From the NCBI GenBank assembly GCA_003255025.1, contig QANY01002375.1:1178001-1242000 (forward strand): 64,000 bases of DNA, in the 5' to 3' direction. This document shows positions 36,801 through 48,780 of this stretch, piece by piece. The first letter of the stretch is position 1; each line of letters opens with the position of its first letter. The position numbers and the translations under genes are program-made. Source of the stretch: Datisca glomerata. Lineage: Eukaryota; Streptophyta; Magnoliopsida; Cucurbitales; Datiscaceae. Below the pieces are notes generated by a model. It did no database searches, was not told where the DNA came from, and worked only from the letters and a program-made list of their open reading frames with translations.

Positions 36801-38828
36801 GCTTCACAATCTTTTTTGCATCCTGTCTGCAGTGGCTGAGGGAATTGGGAGTGCAGAGGCTGGTTTTGCCTGCTGTTCCTAGTGTGCTGAACACGTGGGT
36901 TTCTGCATTTGGTTTTACAAAGATGAAGAATTCAGAGAGATCAGAATTTCTTGATTGTACTTTCCTGGATTTCCAGGGTACCATTATGTGCCAGAAATTC
37001 TTGCTCAAAATCCCATTAAGAGGTACCTTAAATGATTCTCCTTGTATGCTTTGCAGCATTACTTCTATGTCCAATGTAAAATTGGTGTCTGATGGTTAAT
37101 GCAATACAGGAACGAAGTCCAAAGTTTATGGCAACATTTCCAAAGGGAGTGATAGTATTGATATTGATGAATGCAGTGCTACATCCGAAGTGTATCAAGC
37201 TGAGCATATTGAGGACAGCAACACTGTGGGACGACTACAGCTAGTGGAGTATGTCTCCCCTCTTCAATCCATTCTTATAAAAAAAACGTAAAAAAATGGA
37301 ATTGAGGATAATCAAAGCAAATCTGATTGGATGAAAAAAGTGTTTTATTTATGAAGAAATGAGACTCGCCCTTTGGGTAGTGAATATGAGTCCGATAAGA
37401 ATTATGGAAAAGCTTACCATGTGGAGAAAAGAAGCCTTCAGTAGTGAAAATTACGTAAATTGTAAACTTGATTATGATGATTGTGTAAATGTAATTGAAT
37501 GGGTTGGATAAGTCAAATGATTTGACCGTACCCAAAGTCTGGAAAGTTTAAATACAAAAAATTGGAAGATACTAACAATTTTTTTACTCAAAATTAAATG
37601 AAGATAATAAATAATAGTTGAAGTGAGCATACGATAACATCATGGTGGGCGAGGCCATGAATTTTTTTAAGAGGGCACAATTTAATAATAGTAACAAATT
37701 CTAAGAATCACCCAAAAAACTTATAAAATATCATACTTTGGAAAGAAAACTATTGAAAAAGCTGTCTTTGTGAAAGTCTTCCTCAACATTTCTGGTTAAG
37801 TTTTGTTTAAGGATCATAATCATTTTATTAGTGATAGCTAGTTCAGTTAAATATATATATCACTTCATTAAATCATACTATAGCCTAAGGTTGATTTCTC
37901 AGACCATTGTGTTAGAATTGCTTAGTATTTTTATAAAACGAATTGCTCTATCAAGTAATTAAAACATGAAAGATTAAAGATAAAATTATAAAATCTTTTA
38001 AAAACGGATTTAACTATATCTTTTTTTCCTTAATCAATTACTTCACACAATAATTTCTTATAAATTTTCAAAAGCAAAGAGTGCAACTCTTAGAATTAAT
38101 AAAATTGAAGAGGGGTAATATAACATTTTATTTGAATGCGTCTTTCTTCTCATCACTGTTTGAGAGGAGTCATTATCGTTTGTTGTATGATATTTGGGTT
38201 AAACTGTGGAGCGAAAAAACATGAATATGTGGTTCTTACAAGGCAAATCGAGAAATATTAACCAGATAGTCTTTCAAATTTATATACTACTTTACTATGG
38301 AGAAATCTTTCGTTTACTGACTAGAAGTAGATTAAGATTACCCTTGGATGCTGGCACAACCGCACAAGCTATATTTCTCCTTATCATAATTTTATATATT
38401 TGTTCTTAAAATATATATTTGAAAATACTGACTGGTTGTGTTTGTGATTCTTTCTTTTATCATTAGTATTTCTGCAGATAACAACGGTGAAGGTAGTGAT
38501 GGTGGTGTCCAGAATATTGTCGTGGTATTCACATTTTTCACTTGAAAACTACTTAATCCTTAGTCCTTCCCTTAACCCCCCGGTCGGGAAAGAAAAAGAA
38601 AAAATAACGTCCTTTCGTTTAGCATAACAATTCTTGTACAGCAAGATTTTTTGACTGGTTTCTTGTCCTCAGGTGAACCAAACCAATAATCTTGAGTATC
38701 AAGCATGCCATGTTCAAAAAGCTTCGGCTATGGTTGAAGATGACCGTTTAGAGGAGGCAGCCAAGTACAGTGCTAATAGTTTCTTCAAGTTCTATAAGCG
38801 AAGAAAGAAATTCATAAGCGGTTGCTAA
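30867..38828 (+). CDS. IDM1-like nuclear protein: Agenet, PHD finger and GNAT acetyltransferase
   Basis: Probably a chromatin reader/histone acetyltransferase of the plant IDM1-like family; IDM1 itself acetylates histone H3 to promote active DNA demethylation. Exons: 30867-30968, 31454-34489, 34571-34697, 34793-34881, 35365-35594, 36046-36132, 36240-36339, 36833-37022, 37110-37248, 38467-38524, 38673-38828; 1437 aa, all frames join. Seen in order: basic N terminus (10-27); Agenet/Tudor-like pair (36-75, 117-157; [11 protein letters not shown]); three acidic repeats (244-425); two related modules with RYTSPxG (about 555-617, 682-747); TPL-binding-type segment (888-984); Cys4-His-Cys3 PHD (1016-1059; [17 protein letters not shown]); second zinc region (1060-1118); GNAT fold (1119-1330) with acetyl-CoA loop QYRRQG (1241-1246). 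Exon 2 begins GTAAGG, itself donor-like. The last two small exons are the least certain part. Confidence 0.9.
32081..32626 (+). repeat. Tandem coding repeat inside IDM1-like exon 2
   Basis: Three copies of a module (LRVSExxGxLLPETQ ... [15 protein letters not shown] ... MMVDQDQ). Copies 2 and 3 (starting 32216 and 32429) are near-identical over about 70 codons; copy 1 (from 32081) is shorter. A GATCAAGATCAAGGT micro-repeat in copy 2 adds DQDQ. The high identity suggests recent unequal crossing-over or slippage. Confidence 0.9.
35591..35698 (+). repeat. 54-bp tandem duplication covering a splice donor
   Basis: GAGGGTAAGAAATTTTCTTT and what follows occurs at 35591-35644 and again at 35645-35698 with one mismatch (CTAAGC/CTATGC). 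The first copy holds the end of IDM1-like exon 5 and its donor; the second supplies an identical decoy donor. Use of the decoy would read TAA immediately. Confidence 0.93.
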
Positions 38829-39258
38829 AGTAAGCTTTCACTACTTGTCTTTGATGAATAATCAGTAGTATGTGAGAGACTGCATCACATAATTTATAAA
38901 ATCAGTTAATCGTGCTGTTTTGGGGTCTAATTTTGATTTATCAGTAATTCTTTTCTGTAGAGAGTAACATGGAGGAGGGAGGATTTTGTTTCTGTGTTTC
39001 AATTTAGAGCATTTTGTAGGAGATGTAAATATGGGTTGAGCTTATTTTGATGCGGTTTTGTTCCCATTAGCATGAAGTAGAATTGCAGTGTTGTAATACG
39101 CTTGAAATAAGGTGATTTTGTTAAGCCAGTTTTTTCTTGCTCTTCATTTTCTTTTCATGGGTTGAGCCTTCTGAATTGGAATAGTGAAGGCAAAACCACC
39201 ATCAAAACCAAATTGTAATGTGGTCGAAAAGTGAAAGGATTGTCTTACTACTACAAGT
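38829..39258 (+). other. 3' flank of the IDM1-like gene
   Basis: Probable 3' UTR and terminator zone; AATAAG at about 39106 may act in polyadenylation. No other feature seen. Confidence 0.4.
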
Positions 39259-39266
39259 GGCTTTAT

Positions 39267-39996
39267 TAGGAGTGTTCACGGTACGATCGGTTTTTTGACG
39301 AAAAATCGAATCGAACCGAAATTTCGGTTCCATAATAAAATTGAACCGAACTGAACCGAACCGTGAAGGTTAGAATCGAACCGTGAGTTTCAGATCCAAT
39401 ATTTCGAGCCGGCTTCCGTGGAAAATTCAGACTTTCTTTTTTATGCTGCCATCACATAAAAACATAAACTTTGAGGCTCAACGGAATACATGGAAATTGA
39501 ATCATGAGCTGAGATCATAAAGAGCATACTGTGAGTAGGAGGTGGAATTAATAAAATGAATTCAAAAGCATTAAACCTCTCTTGTTCGAAAGAATCGAAA
39601 CACATTGAAATGGTACCAGTCGTACTTAATAATAGAAGGATTTGGCAGAAATATGTAAAATTGTCCCTCCAAAAAAGATTATTCCAAAATAAATGGGCAA
39701 TAGTTAGGAGAGGTGCGTCGGCGACGAGCAGAAGCAAGGTTATTAGATCCCTTAGGAAAGCCCGGCCAAAACCATTTGATATTATTAACTAAAAATATTT
39801 TTTTAATTATTTTAAAATAATATTATTGAAAAATATAATATAAAATCAAAAATTCGTTTGGGTTTGATTTTATATGAAAATATATATAAATAATAAAAAA
39901 ATATTAATTTAATATTTCGGTTCGGCAAGAATCAAACACATATAAAGAACCGACTGAACCGATCATTTTCGGTTCGGTTTGATTTTGAACACCCTA
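39267..39996. mobile_element. hAT-type MITE, copy 2 (730 bp, with extra internal DNA)
   Basis: Ends TAGGAGTGTTC / GAACACCCTA, flanked by 8-bp GGCTTTAT (39259-39266) and GGTTTTAT (39997-40004). Subterminal GGTTCGGTTCGATT-type motifs match copy 1. A central segment of about 380 bases (39404-39780) is absent from copies 1 and 3 and is of unknown origin. Confidence 0.8.
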
Positions 39997-40143
39997 GGTT
40001 TTATATCCTATTTCTGAGAGGCCTAAGCACGTGGAACACGCGTCCGGAGGAATACCTTGGTATGATCAAAGATGAAAATTTTGGCGTGATCAAGAAGACG
40101 TCGACCTGAGAAATGAAGTCTTCAGTCATCGGGAACCTCCCAA

Positions 40144-40576
40144 TAGGGGTGTTCATGATTCAATTCAGTCAGTTTTTTGGTAAAGATCGAACCGAATCGA
40201 AACTTCGGTTCGACAAGAAAATTGAACTGTATCGAACCGTTCAGATCAAAAGAATCAAACCGAACCATGAGTTTTGGTTCGATTCGGTTCAGTATTATTA
40301 ATTAAAATTAATTTTTTGAATCATTTTTAAATGATATTGAAAATGATAATATAAAATCAAAGTTTTGTTTTGGTTTGATTTGATATGAAATTATATAAAA
40401 AATAATAATATGAATTTAATGTTTCGGTTCAGTTCGGTTCAAAAATCACCGAAATTTTGAACTGAACAGAAACTTCGGTTCTCTAATTTTCTCGAACCGA
40501 ACACATATAAAGAACTGACCGAACTGATCATTTTTTATTCGGTTCAGTCAGTTCGGGACAATTTTGGACACCCCTA
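40144..40576. mobile_element. hAT-type MITE, copy 3 (433 bp)
   Basis: Ends TAGGGGTGTTCA / TGGACACCCCTA, with imperfect 8-bp flanks CCTCCCAA (40136-40143) and CCTCCTAG (40577-40584). Dense CGGTTCGGTTC motifs at both ends. It lies only 140 bases from copy 2. Confidence 0.8.
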
Positions 40577-40594
40577 CCTCCTAGTGGAAACTCG

Positions 40595-41770
40595 ATCCCG
40601 AGGTTGAACCTGAGCCTGAGGATCTAGAAACTCCATATTCATCTAAATATCATAAAATCTCTCCTGTAAGGACCCCCTGTGGCACAGTCCATGGTCCTTA
40701 AGATTTAGGACCGGCAAAGGCCTTAAGAATTCGGTAGAAGCATTTAAAGCTCATTGCTCTTTGGAGGCGACAGTAAATGCCCCAAGGCTTAAGCGAGGGA
40801 ATATTCGTGAGGCAGAGGTCGTACGACACCTCCTCCACAAACCTGTGAGGTTAGAAAATCATACCAAAAGATCTGATGACAAGGCTTTATCTCGGTCTTC
40901 TCACAGGTAACTTGCTGCAAATACCCCAGTTGTCCGAACCAACACCATATAAAGGTAAGGAATGACATTCTTTAAGGTATTTCACTCACTCTTGTTGAAC
41001 ATACTTTCTACGGAAACTAATTTAAGGTTCAGATGGGTAAAAATGAGATCACCTCCACCTCGGTCTCTTACTTTTCTTTTTCTTTTTGTAATTTTTGAGA
41101 GCAAGTAAAGACATGGTGACATTAGATCATTCCCAATGACACTCAATTCCTGAGACGAACTCGAGCCTAAGGATCCAGAAACTCTAGATTTGCCTAGGTA
41201 CCATAAAGTATTTCCTGTTGGGATGCCCGTGTGTCATGGTCCCTAATCTCTGAGATCCGTAAAGGTCGGAAGAATGTTAACGACAACATTTAATGCCCAT
41301 TACTCTCTAGTGGCAGCATTAAATGCCCTAAGGCTCGATGGTGTTCGTTGGTCGTGCATTAATGTAGTTAGGAGCCTAAAATGCATGCCACCCAATCAAA
41401 AGCAATGGAACATTCATCAGGAAAAGGTAGTACGATACCTTTCAATCCGTAAATATGCGAGGTTAAAACTATACCAAAAGAATACCTAATGGGAAAAATT
41501 CATTTTGATCTCCTTTTGGGCAACCCTGCCCCAATTAGCCCAAGTGCCTGAATCAACACTATGTGAAGGGAAGTAATGGCGTTCTTTAAGGTATACCACC
41601 AACCTTCACTTATTCTTATTCTTCATATTCTCTACCAGAATTGACTTAAGCTTCAGAGGGATAAAAATGGACAAAAAAGCTCCACCTCGTCTCCTACTTT
41701 ACCTTTCTCCTTTGTAGGGTTTTTAGAATAAGTGAAGATATTACTGATGTGACCTCATCCCTGAGATTCC
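40595..41770 (+). repeat. Two tandem LTR-like copies (gypsy Tat type)
   Basis: About 40595-41130 and 41160-41770 are diverged copies of one sequence. Shared landmarks in order: CCTRAGGATCYAGAAACTC, TGTCATGGTCCCTAA-type, TACGAYACCT, AACACYATRTRAAGG, GACATTCTTTAAGGTAT, then the CACCTCGGTCTCTTACTTTT / CACCTCGTCTCCTACTTTAC pair. The last motif is typical of U5 in Tat LTRs. No pol lies between them. Confidence 0.6.
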
Positions 41771-41819
41771 ACCGTCAACAAGTGAATATTACAAAGTTAA
41801 AAATTTTGAAATTTAGTAA

Positions 41820-44800
41820 GGGTGATATAAGCTCACGATCTGACTGTGAGTTTAATGTTTTGTCAATCAATATTGTCATCATCAATGATTTTTAGGTAAT
41901 TCCATGATGATATTTAAAGTAAAGTGTCACACGAAATATGATATTGCTAATTATGATCAAGGTAATCTTTCTATTCAGGAGTATTTTTTGGTCTTGAGAT
42001 TTCTTAGGAGAGCTTTATGATATGATTTATGCAAAGGTCCCTGCTACATCCCTTTCTGACGTTCAAGCGGTTCATGAGCAAAGTAAGAGGGATCAATTTT
42101 TGATGAAGTTACAACCTAAATTTGAAGTTACTTGCTCAAATTTGATGAATCGAGTTTCTTCTTCATCGTTGGATGATTGTCTTGGTGAATTACTTCGTGA
42201 AGAAGAACGTCCTCTGACATAGGCTGGGTTACAGACATTTCAAGCTAATCAAGTTGCTTATGTAGCTCACAGGAAAGGAAACGGTCGAGATATGATAAGG
42301 TTCAGTGCTTCAGCTGTAAGGAATATATATTGCTACAAATTATGGAAAGAAAATTTACAACTATTGTAAGAAACCATGTCATATTATCAGGGAATGTACC
42401 GCGAGACCACAAAACCGCTCGGCCAATGCTTACTTAGTTGGCGTCACTTCTTTGTCTCCTTTGGAATCTCAAACCTCAATTACTCCAGAAATGATACACT
42501 AGATGATTTTATATGCTTTTTTTGCCTTAGGACTCCAAGGTAGGAAAACCTATTCATCTCAGTCTTGGCTTGTTGACTCTGGTTCATCCAATCATATGTC
42601 GGGTTCTTCTGATGCTCTTTACAATATTCATCCATATCATGGTAACTCAAATGACAGGTTTTTTGCGATGTTTTTCTCTCATCGCAATTATCTACTAATC
42701 TTATCTTAGTTGGTCAGTTAGTTGACAACAATTGCAATGCCCGTTTTTCTCGTGGTGGTTGTCTTGTGTAGGATCGGGTGTCGGGGAAGATACCCATGAA
42801 GGGGCCTAAAGTTAGGAGATCGTTTCCATTATATTTTTCTGTTTTATCTTATCTATATTTATCTTGTATGACAATTAATAATAAAAATGAGGTATGACAC
42901 AAATGTTTGGGTCATCCAAACTTTGTTGTTTGATCTCATCTTTTGAAATCTGGTTTATTGGGTAATAAAGAAAATGTTTATTCTTCTTTATCTTTTGATT
43001 GCTCGACACGAAAATTGAGTAAGAGTAAGACTCTTTCATTTCCATCTCATGGTAGTTGTGCAAACAAATGCTTTGATATTATAGATAGTGATGTGTGGGG
43101 CATTACTCTTATCATTTTCCATACTTCTCATAAGTATTATGTGAGATTCATTGATGATTTCATTTCCATCTCATGGTATATTTTCTTCGTGCCAAATCTG
43201 AGGTCTTTTCTATTTTCAAGACTTTTGTAGCCTATGTCGAAACACATTTCTCTACAGGTCTTAAAGTTTTGAGATCTGACTTTAGGGGGAATACATGTCG
43301 CATGAATTTCATGCTTTTTTACAACAAAAGGTATCATATCTAGACGCTCATGTTCTTCTAATCCACAACAGAATGGTGTTGCCGAACGAAAAAATCATCA
43401 TCTCTTGGATCTTGTTTGTTCCTTATTGATCGAGTCTTCTATCCGTTCTAAATACTGGGTTGAAGCTTTATCTACTGTAATTTATTTGTTTAATCGTCTA
43501 CCATCAGAAAATTTGAATTTTGATTCTCACTATTATAATCTAAATCATCAACAACCTACTTATCTTGATCTTCATACTTTTGGATGTGTTTGTTTTGTTC
43601 ATTTGCCTCCATATGAGCGTCATAAACTCCGTGCTCAATCTGTTAAATATGTTTTTAGGTTATAGTATTTCGCACAAAGGCTATATGTGTCATGATCCAT
43701 GCTCTAACTGAATTCATATATCTCGTAGTGTTGTGCATTTTTAGCATCACTTTTTATTTCCTACCCATATTGAATATTTTCTTGAAATCATTGATCTTCC
43801 TTGCTTTGATGAGATACCTCTTATTCCTGAACGATTTAAATCTGGATTTGTGTATAAGCGACGTCAACCAACTTTGCCTTTTCTCGACCCGTCATCTGAG
43901 CCTGTTCAGATGCCTACCATTGAGCCTGAGTTAACATCCGCTGATGATTCACCTTCGGAGCCTCCTAGGCTTGGGCCTCGACGCTCAACTAGAGTTTTAC
44001 GTCCTCTTGATCGATATGGTTATTCTCCTAATGATATGATGTCTTGCATACTTCTGTTAATGAAACTTTGTCTTCTGATCCCATTCCTACTTGTTGTTTA
44101 GAGACTATGAAACATGAATGTTGGCAGAAGGAAATGGATGAGGAACTTTAGGCTCTTCAAGAAAATCATACTTAGCATCTTGTTCCATGTCTGTCTAGTA
44201 TCAAAGAAATTAGTTGTAAATGGGTTTACTCGATTAGGCTTCGCTCTGATTGAAATCTCAACTTTTATATGGCGCGATTGGTGGCACTTGGTAATCGACA
44301 AGAATATGAGGTTAATTATGTAAAAACCTTTGCTCTAGCAGCAAAGATTACAGTGCGCACTGTGCTTTCTCTTTCAACTTCTCAAGGGTGGTCGCTCTTT
44401 CAGATGGATGTCAAAAATGAATTTTTTTCATGGTGACCTAAATGAGGATATTTACATGAAACATCCCTCATGTTTATTTTCTTCTCCTTCTCCTCATGTT
44501 GTAAGTTGAGACGTTCTTTGTATGATTTGAAACAGATCCCACGAGCATGGTTTGAGAAGTTTCGATCTACTTTACTTCAATTCTCTTTCGTGCAAAGTCA
44601 GTATGACTCTTCTTTGTTCTTCTGTAAAACTTTCACTGGTATTGTCTTAGGTCTATTTTTTCCGGATGATTTTCATCTTTGTTTGGTTGCTTTTAGTGAT
44701 GCTGATTGGGCTGGGTGTCCAGACACTTATAGATCAGTCACATGATGGTGTATGTTTCTTGGGTCTTCCTTAATCTCGTGGAAAAGTAAGAAACAAGATC

Positions 44801-45400
44801 GTATTTACAAATCCTCCAATGAGTCTGAATATCATCCTATGTCTGTTGCTTGCTTAGAAATTGTTTGGCTTCATGGTATTCTCGATGAACTTGGGTTTTT
44901 ACAGTGTGATCCAACACATCTTCATGCTGACAATACTAGTGTCATTCAAATTGTTGCAAATCCGGTTTATCATGAGCATACAAAACATGTTGAAGTAGAT
45001 TGTCATTCGATTCGCAAGACTGTTGATACAAATGTTATCTCTCTTCCGCATATCTCCACGGATCTTCAACTCACTGACGTGTTTATCAAAGCTATGACTC
45101 GTCAACGTCACTACTTCCTTGTGAGCAAATTGATGCTTATTGATCAACCAACATCAATTTGAGGGGGATGTCACACAGATTGATATATTAATTTGGATTT
45201 CCTATACTTCTTCATAGCGTAGCTATGTATATTTGTTACTATTTAGACTTCCATATTTAGTGGCAATTACGCACGAGTTTAGGACTATATTAAATTAATT
45301 CTTTTCTATGTAATAGAGGAAACCTCTCATGGAGAGATCATTTATTATAATTGACAAAAAGAAGCGAACGTATTAGAATGACATGGGGTGCCTTTTCTTG
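41820..45400 (+). pseudogene. Dead Ty1/copia retrotransposon with 3' LTR
   Basis: Plus-strand broken frames in copia order: gag (about 41886-42222, IYAKVPATSLSDVQAVHEQ), degenerate CCHC knuckle (about 42300-42420), protease SWLVDSGSSNHMSG (42562-42603), pre-integrase LGHPNF and integrase (NPQQNGVAERKNHH, about 43363-43404), reverse transcriptase ([18 protein letters not shown] near 44510-44560) and RNase H ([20 protein letters not shown]-like; HADNTSVIQI; ends 45162). The YVDD region of the reverse transcriptase is deleted: DSSLFF at about 44610 is followed almost directly by RNase H. A polypurine tract GAGGGGGA (45161-45168) precedes an LTR starting TGTCACACAG at 45169 and ending near 45400. 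No 5' LTR found. Confidence 0.88.
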
Positions 45401-45426
45401 ACCTGAACATAGTATGTATTTAATAC

Positions 45427-46637
45427 TATGGGTGTCCAAATTTGAACTGAATTGAACCTAAAATGGTCGGTTCTTTAACTCCCCACGGTTCGGTTCGGTA
45501 GAGCTGTCGAACTGAAATTTTGGTTCGATTAAAAAAAAAATTTACTTTTCGAACCAAACCAAACCGAACTGAAACTTATAATGTAAAACGACGTCGTCTT
45601 ATAACCCCTGTGTATTTCTGAACTACTACCCTCAATACGACGTTGTTTTGATCAAACCCCACAATATATAAGCAAAACTTTTTAGGGCTAGGTCTCATTT
45701 TCATTTCTCTTCCCTTTCATCACACTACACCCATTCCCCTGGCCCTAATCGCGAATCGCAGAAGCTTCGCCCTTCTCCTCCAGTTCTCCTCTATAATCGT
45801 CGCTCGTCGCCTTAGGGTTCTAATTGCTCGGCTTTCTCCTATCTCATCTTTCTCCTTCATCGAGGTTAAGTTTCATCTCTGGTTCTTCAACATCAGTTAC
45901 ATGATTTCTTAGTTCTGATTTCAAGTTAGTTCAGATTTCAAATTAGTTCTAATTAGTTGAAATTAGGTCTTAGTTATGTTCTGATCACTTTAAATTGGTT
46001 ATGTTATGTTCAAATTAGTGATTACTTGAAATTAGTTTTGTTCTGATTAGTTTAAATTTGTTCTGTTTTGATTACTTAAAATTAGTTCTCAGTTCTAATT
46101 AGTTGAAATTAATTTTTAGTTCTGATTAGTTGATTTGTTAGTCTTAGTTACATGATTTGTTAGTTATATTGTTAGTTCTAGTTTGTCAGTTCAGAGTTTG
46201 ATATCGTTCTTAGTTCTGATTAGTCCAAAGTTTCTTTGATATTGTTTGTACATTGATTAGTTTTGTGTTAGTTTCTCTATTTTGTTTTAATTTTTCTATA
46301 TTGATTAGTCTGATTTGTTTTGTCTCATTAGTAGATGTCTAATGTTGATACCGAAGATGCTGACGGTGGAATGAAAGTTGATACAAATTCCTCATTACCA
46401 CCAAAACATGATTCAAGTAAGAGAAAAACTAACCAAGAGTTTTCTGAAGTTTGGAATGATTTTACCATAATTGAAACTGGTGATTTTGATGATGAGAAAG
46501 CTAGTTGTGACCATTATAAACGTGTTATGACATGTCCTAGTGCTAATGGCACTTCTAGTTTGCGGACGCACTTGGAAAGATGTAAGAAAAACCCTAAAAA
46601 GTTTGTTGACCAGTTTCGACTTATTTTTTGTTTTTAA
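45427..46637 (+). pseudogene. 5' end of a hAT transposase gene (BED zinc finger)
   Basis: The left terminus TATGGGTGTCCA (45427) and subterminal ACGGTTCGGTTCGGT resemble the local hAT MITEs. A TATA-like AATATATAAGC (about 45663) and pyrimidine-rich leader follow, then a 5' intron-like stretch of degenerate TTAGTTCTGATTAGTTGAAA repeats (about 45900-46160), then an ATG at 46335. The 100-aa frame contains EFSEVWNDFT ... ASCDHYKRVM ... NGTSSLRTHLERCKK, a BED-type finger as in Ac-like and RICESLEEPER-type transposases. The second zinc Cys (CxxC) is Tyr here. The frame stops at 46637 and no transposase core follows, so this is a truncated copy. Confidence 0.72.
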
Positions 46638-46639
46638 CA

Positions 46640-47035
46640 AAAAAATAAAATCCGGGGAATGAGTTCTCACTAACCCTCGCAGTGTGAAAATTGTCAGGGA
46701 GTTCCCCACACTTTGACAATTCCACCCAAGACTTTCATTGATTACCATGGTGCCACTTGTGGTTGGCTACCTCCCATGTTTAGGATGCTGATTTCCCTTC
46801 TCCTCTTTCTGTCTTTTGGTAATATGGTTCGCGTCAGAGTACTCCCTATTGACAACACATTTTCCTCTAATTTTACATTCGGCACCTTGCACGGAAGATG
46901 GTATGTACCTGCTGTCCCCATGTAAAATAGCTGAATTATTCTTGGATATTTTAATTTCTCCTGAACCCGTACCAAAGACCCAACAGTCTAGTGTGCTTCA
47001 CGGCCTTTCCTTTCTACATGATGGTTACAAGATGT
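46640..47035. other. Unassigned sequence after the hAT fragment
   Basis: Moderate GC with no recognised domain. An inverted pair GTGTGAAAATTGTCAGGGAG / CACACTTTGACAATTCC occurs near 46680-46725. Could be the interior of another transposon. Confidence 0.4.
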
Positions 47036-47039
47036 CCCT

Positions 47040-47720
47040 GTAATCATCTTTGTAGTCTACATGATGATCCTGAACCCTTCTTATAATCTACATGATGGTA
47101 TACTACACGGTTACAAGATGATTATGGGGGCATCTTGTAACCATCATGTTGACTATAAGAAGGGTTGACGATCATCATGTACCAGTCATGTAGATTATAA
47201 GATGATTATAAAAATATCTTATAATCATGTAGATTACACGGTTACAAGACGATTATAGGGACATCTTGTAACCATTATATAAACTGCAAGAAAGGTTCAC
47301 GATCCTCATGTACCTATCATGTAGACTATAAGATGATTACATGGACATTTTGTACCCATCATGTACTTATCTTGTAGACTACTAGATGATTACAGAGACA
47401 TCTTGTAACCATCACGTACCTATCTTATAGGCACAAGGATATCTTATAACCAGTATTCCTTCATACCCATTTTCTCGCTTGAAAATTTTTTCAAGCCCTA
47501 CAATGAAATTCCCATATTTTCTTAGTGAAATCTTTTTCAAGCCTTTCGAGAAATATCCTTTTTCACCTAAATACCATTTTTATCATTGAAATTTTTTCTA
47601 CCCCTTCAACGAAATACTCATTTTTTCTCCTTAAATATTCATTTTTGCTTATCGAAACTTTTTTCAAGCCTTTCAACGAAATATCTATTTTTCACCTAAA
47701 TACCCATTATTTTATCATTG
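47040..47720. repeat. Degenerate minisatellites with inverted units
   Basis: From about 47020 to 47440, motifs such as CATCTTGTAACCATCATGTA and TGTAGACTATAAGATGATTA recur many times in direct and inverted order. From about 47470 to 47720 a second array repeats TTTTTCAAGCCTTTCAACGAAATA and TTTTTCACCTAAATACCCAT. Subterminal repeats of a DNA transposon are one explanation; no termini were found. Confidence 0.7.
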
Positions 47721-48111
47721 GAAATTTTTTTATTAGAGGAAGTGAAAAAGATAGAGGAGGTGAAGAAAGAGAATGAAGTTGGAGTCAAAGAGGTAGTATT
47801 TGATGAATGGGGTAAAGTGAGGTTTGTTATTTTTATTTGAGATAAAGAGGAGGGAGAAAGAGTAAGTGAAGAAAGTGTGTGAAGAATAATTTGAAATTTG
47901 ATTGGATGAGTGTAAGAATGGTATGAGGGGAAGAATTGGAGAAAAATTTAATGGATGATGGACCATGAGTATAAATTAGCAGGGGTATGTTTTAGCAAAT
48001 CAACTTTTTTAAGGGTGTACTTTGAGGTTAGGGTTGGGTGGGGGGATTGAGAAGTAAAAGGAAAGGGTAAATGTTAGTATAATTTGTATTTTAGAAAGGG
48101 TATAATTGTTT

Positions 48112-48190
<79 letters not shown>

Positions 48191-48780
48191 ACAGAAAATC
48201 TAACAGAGTGGGTATGAGTGTTCACACATAAAAATGATAGGAGGTATGAGTGGTGTTTTTAAACTTAGAAGGAGTCTGAGTGTCATTTAATGAAACCTCA
48301 GGCGATATTAGTGGAATTTTTTTTATATAAGAAAAAAATTTCTCTGACGTTCTTGTAGTTTACTTAAATTACGCAGATACTTGTCTAGTTTGAAAAGTTC
48401 ATTTTTTAAAAATCTGTTAATTTAGACGTGAAATGACAGTATTATTAATATATCCAATCCGATCTAACTATTTTTCTAGACTGAAACATAAGTTGACCCA
48501 AATTTTTTCAGGTTTAGATAAATTCTAATTTGAAAACTAAAAGAAATAGTTTTAACAATTTCGAAATTGAAAATAAATTAAGGAATAATTTTATATTACG
48601 AAGCGATGTTAATTTGAAATTTAAAGATTCTAATTTTTTTCCCAATAAAACCTGACATTTAACGAAAATCTATTTATTATTCAAACTAGAGGAGCGTCGT
48701 GTCATTTAGGCATATTACGTTATAATAATTTTCTCTTTATACAAATGTCCTTTCTCATAGATCTATACTATAAAAATAAA
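47721..48780. repeat. Intergenic DNA with (GT)n microsatellite
   Basis: An uninterrupted GT/TG run spans 48114-48188 (about 37 units). The rest is AT- or purine-rich and shows no gene. Confidence 0.9.

Noticed and set aside
39441..39792. Overlapping plus and minus ORFs within MITE copy 2
   Set aside because: No domain recognised; the extra internal DNA is probably non-coding.
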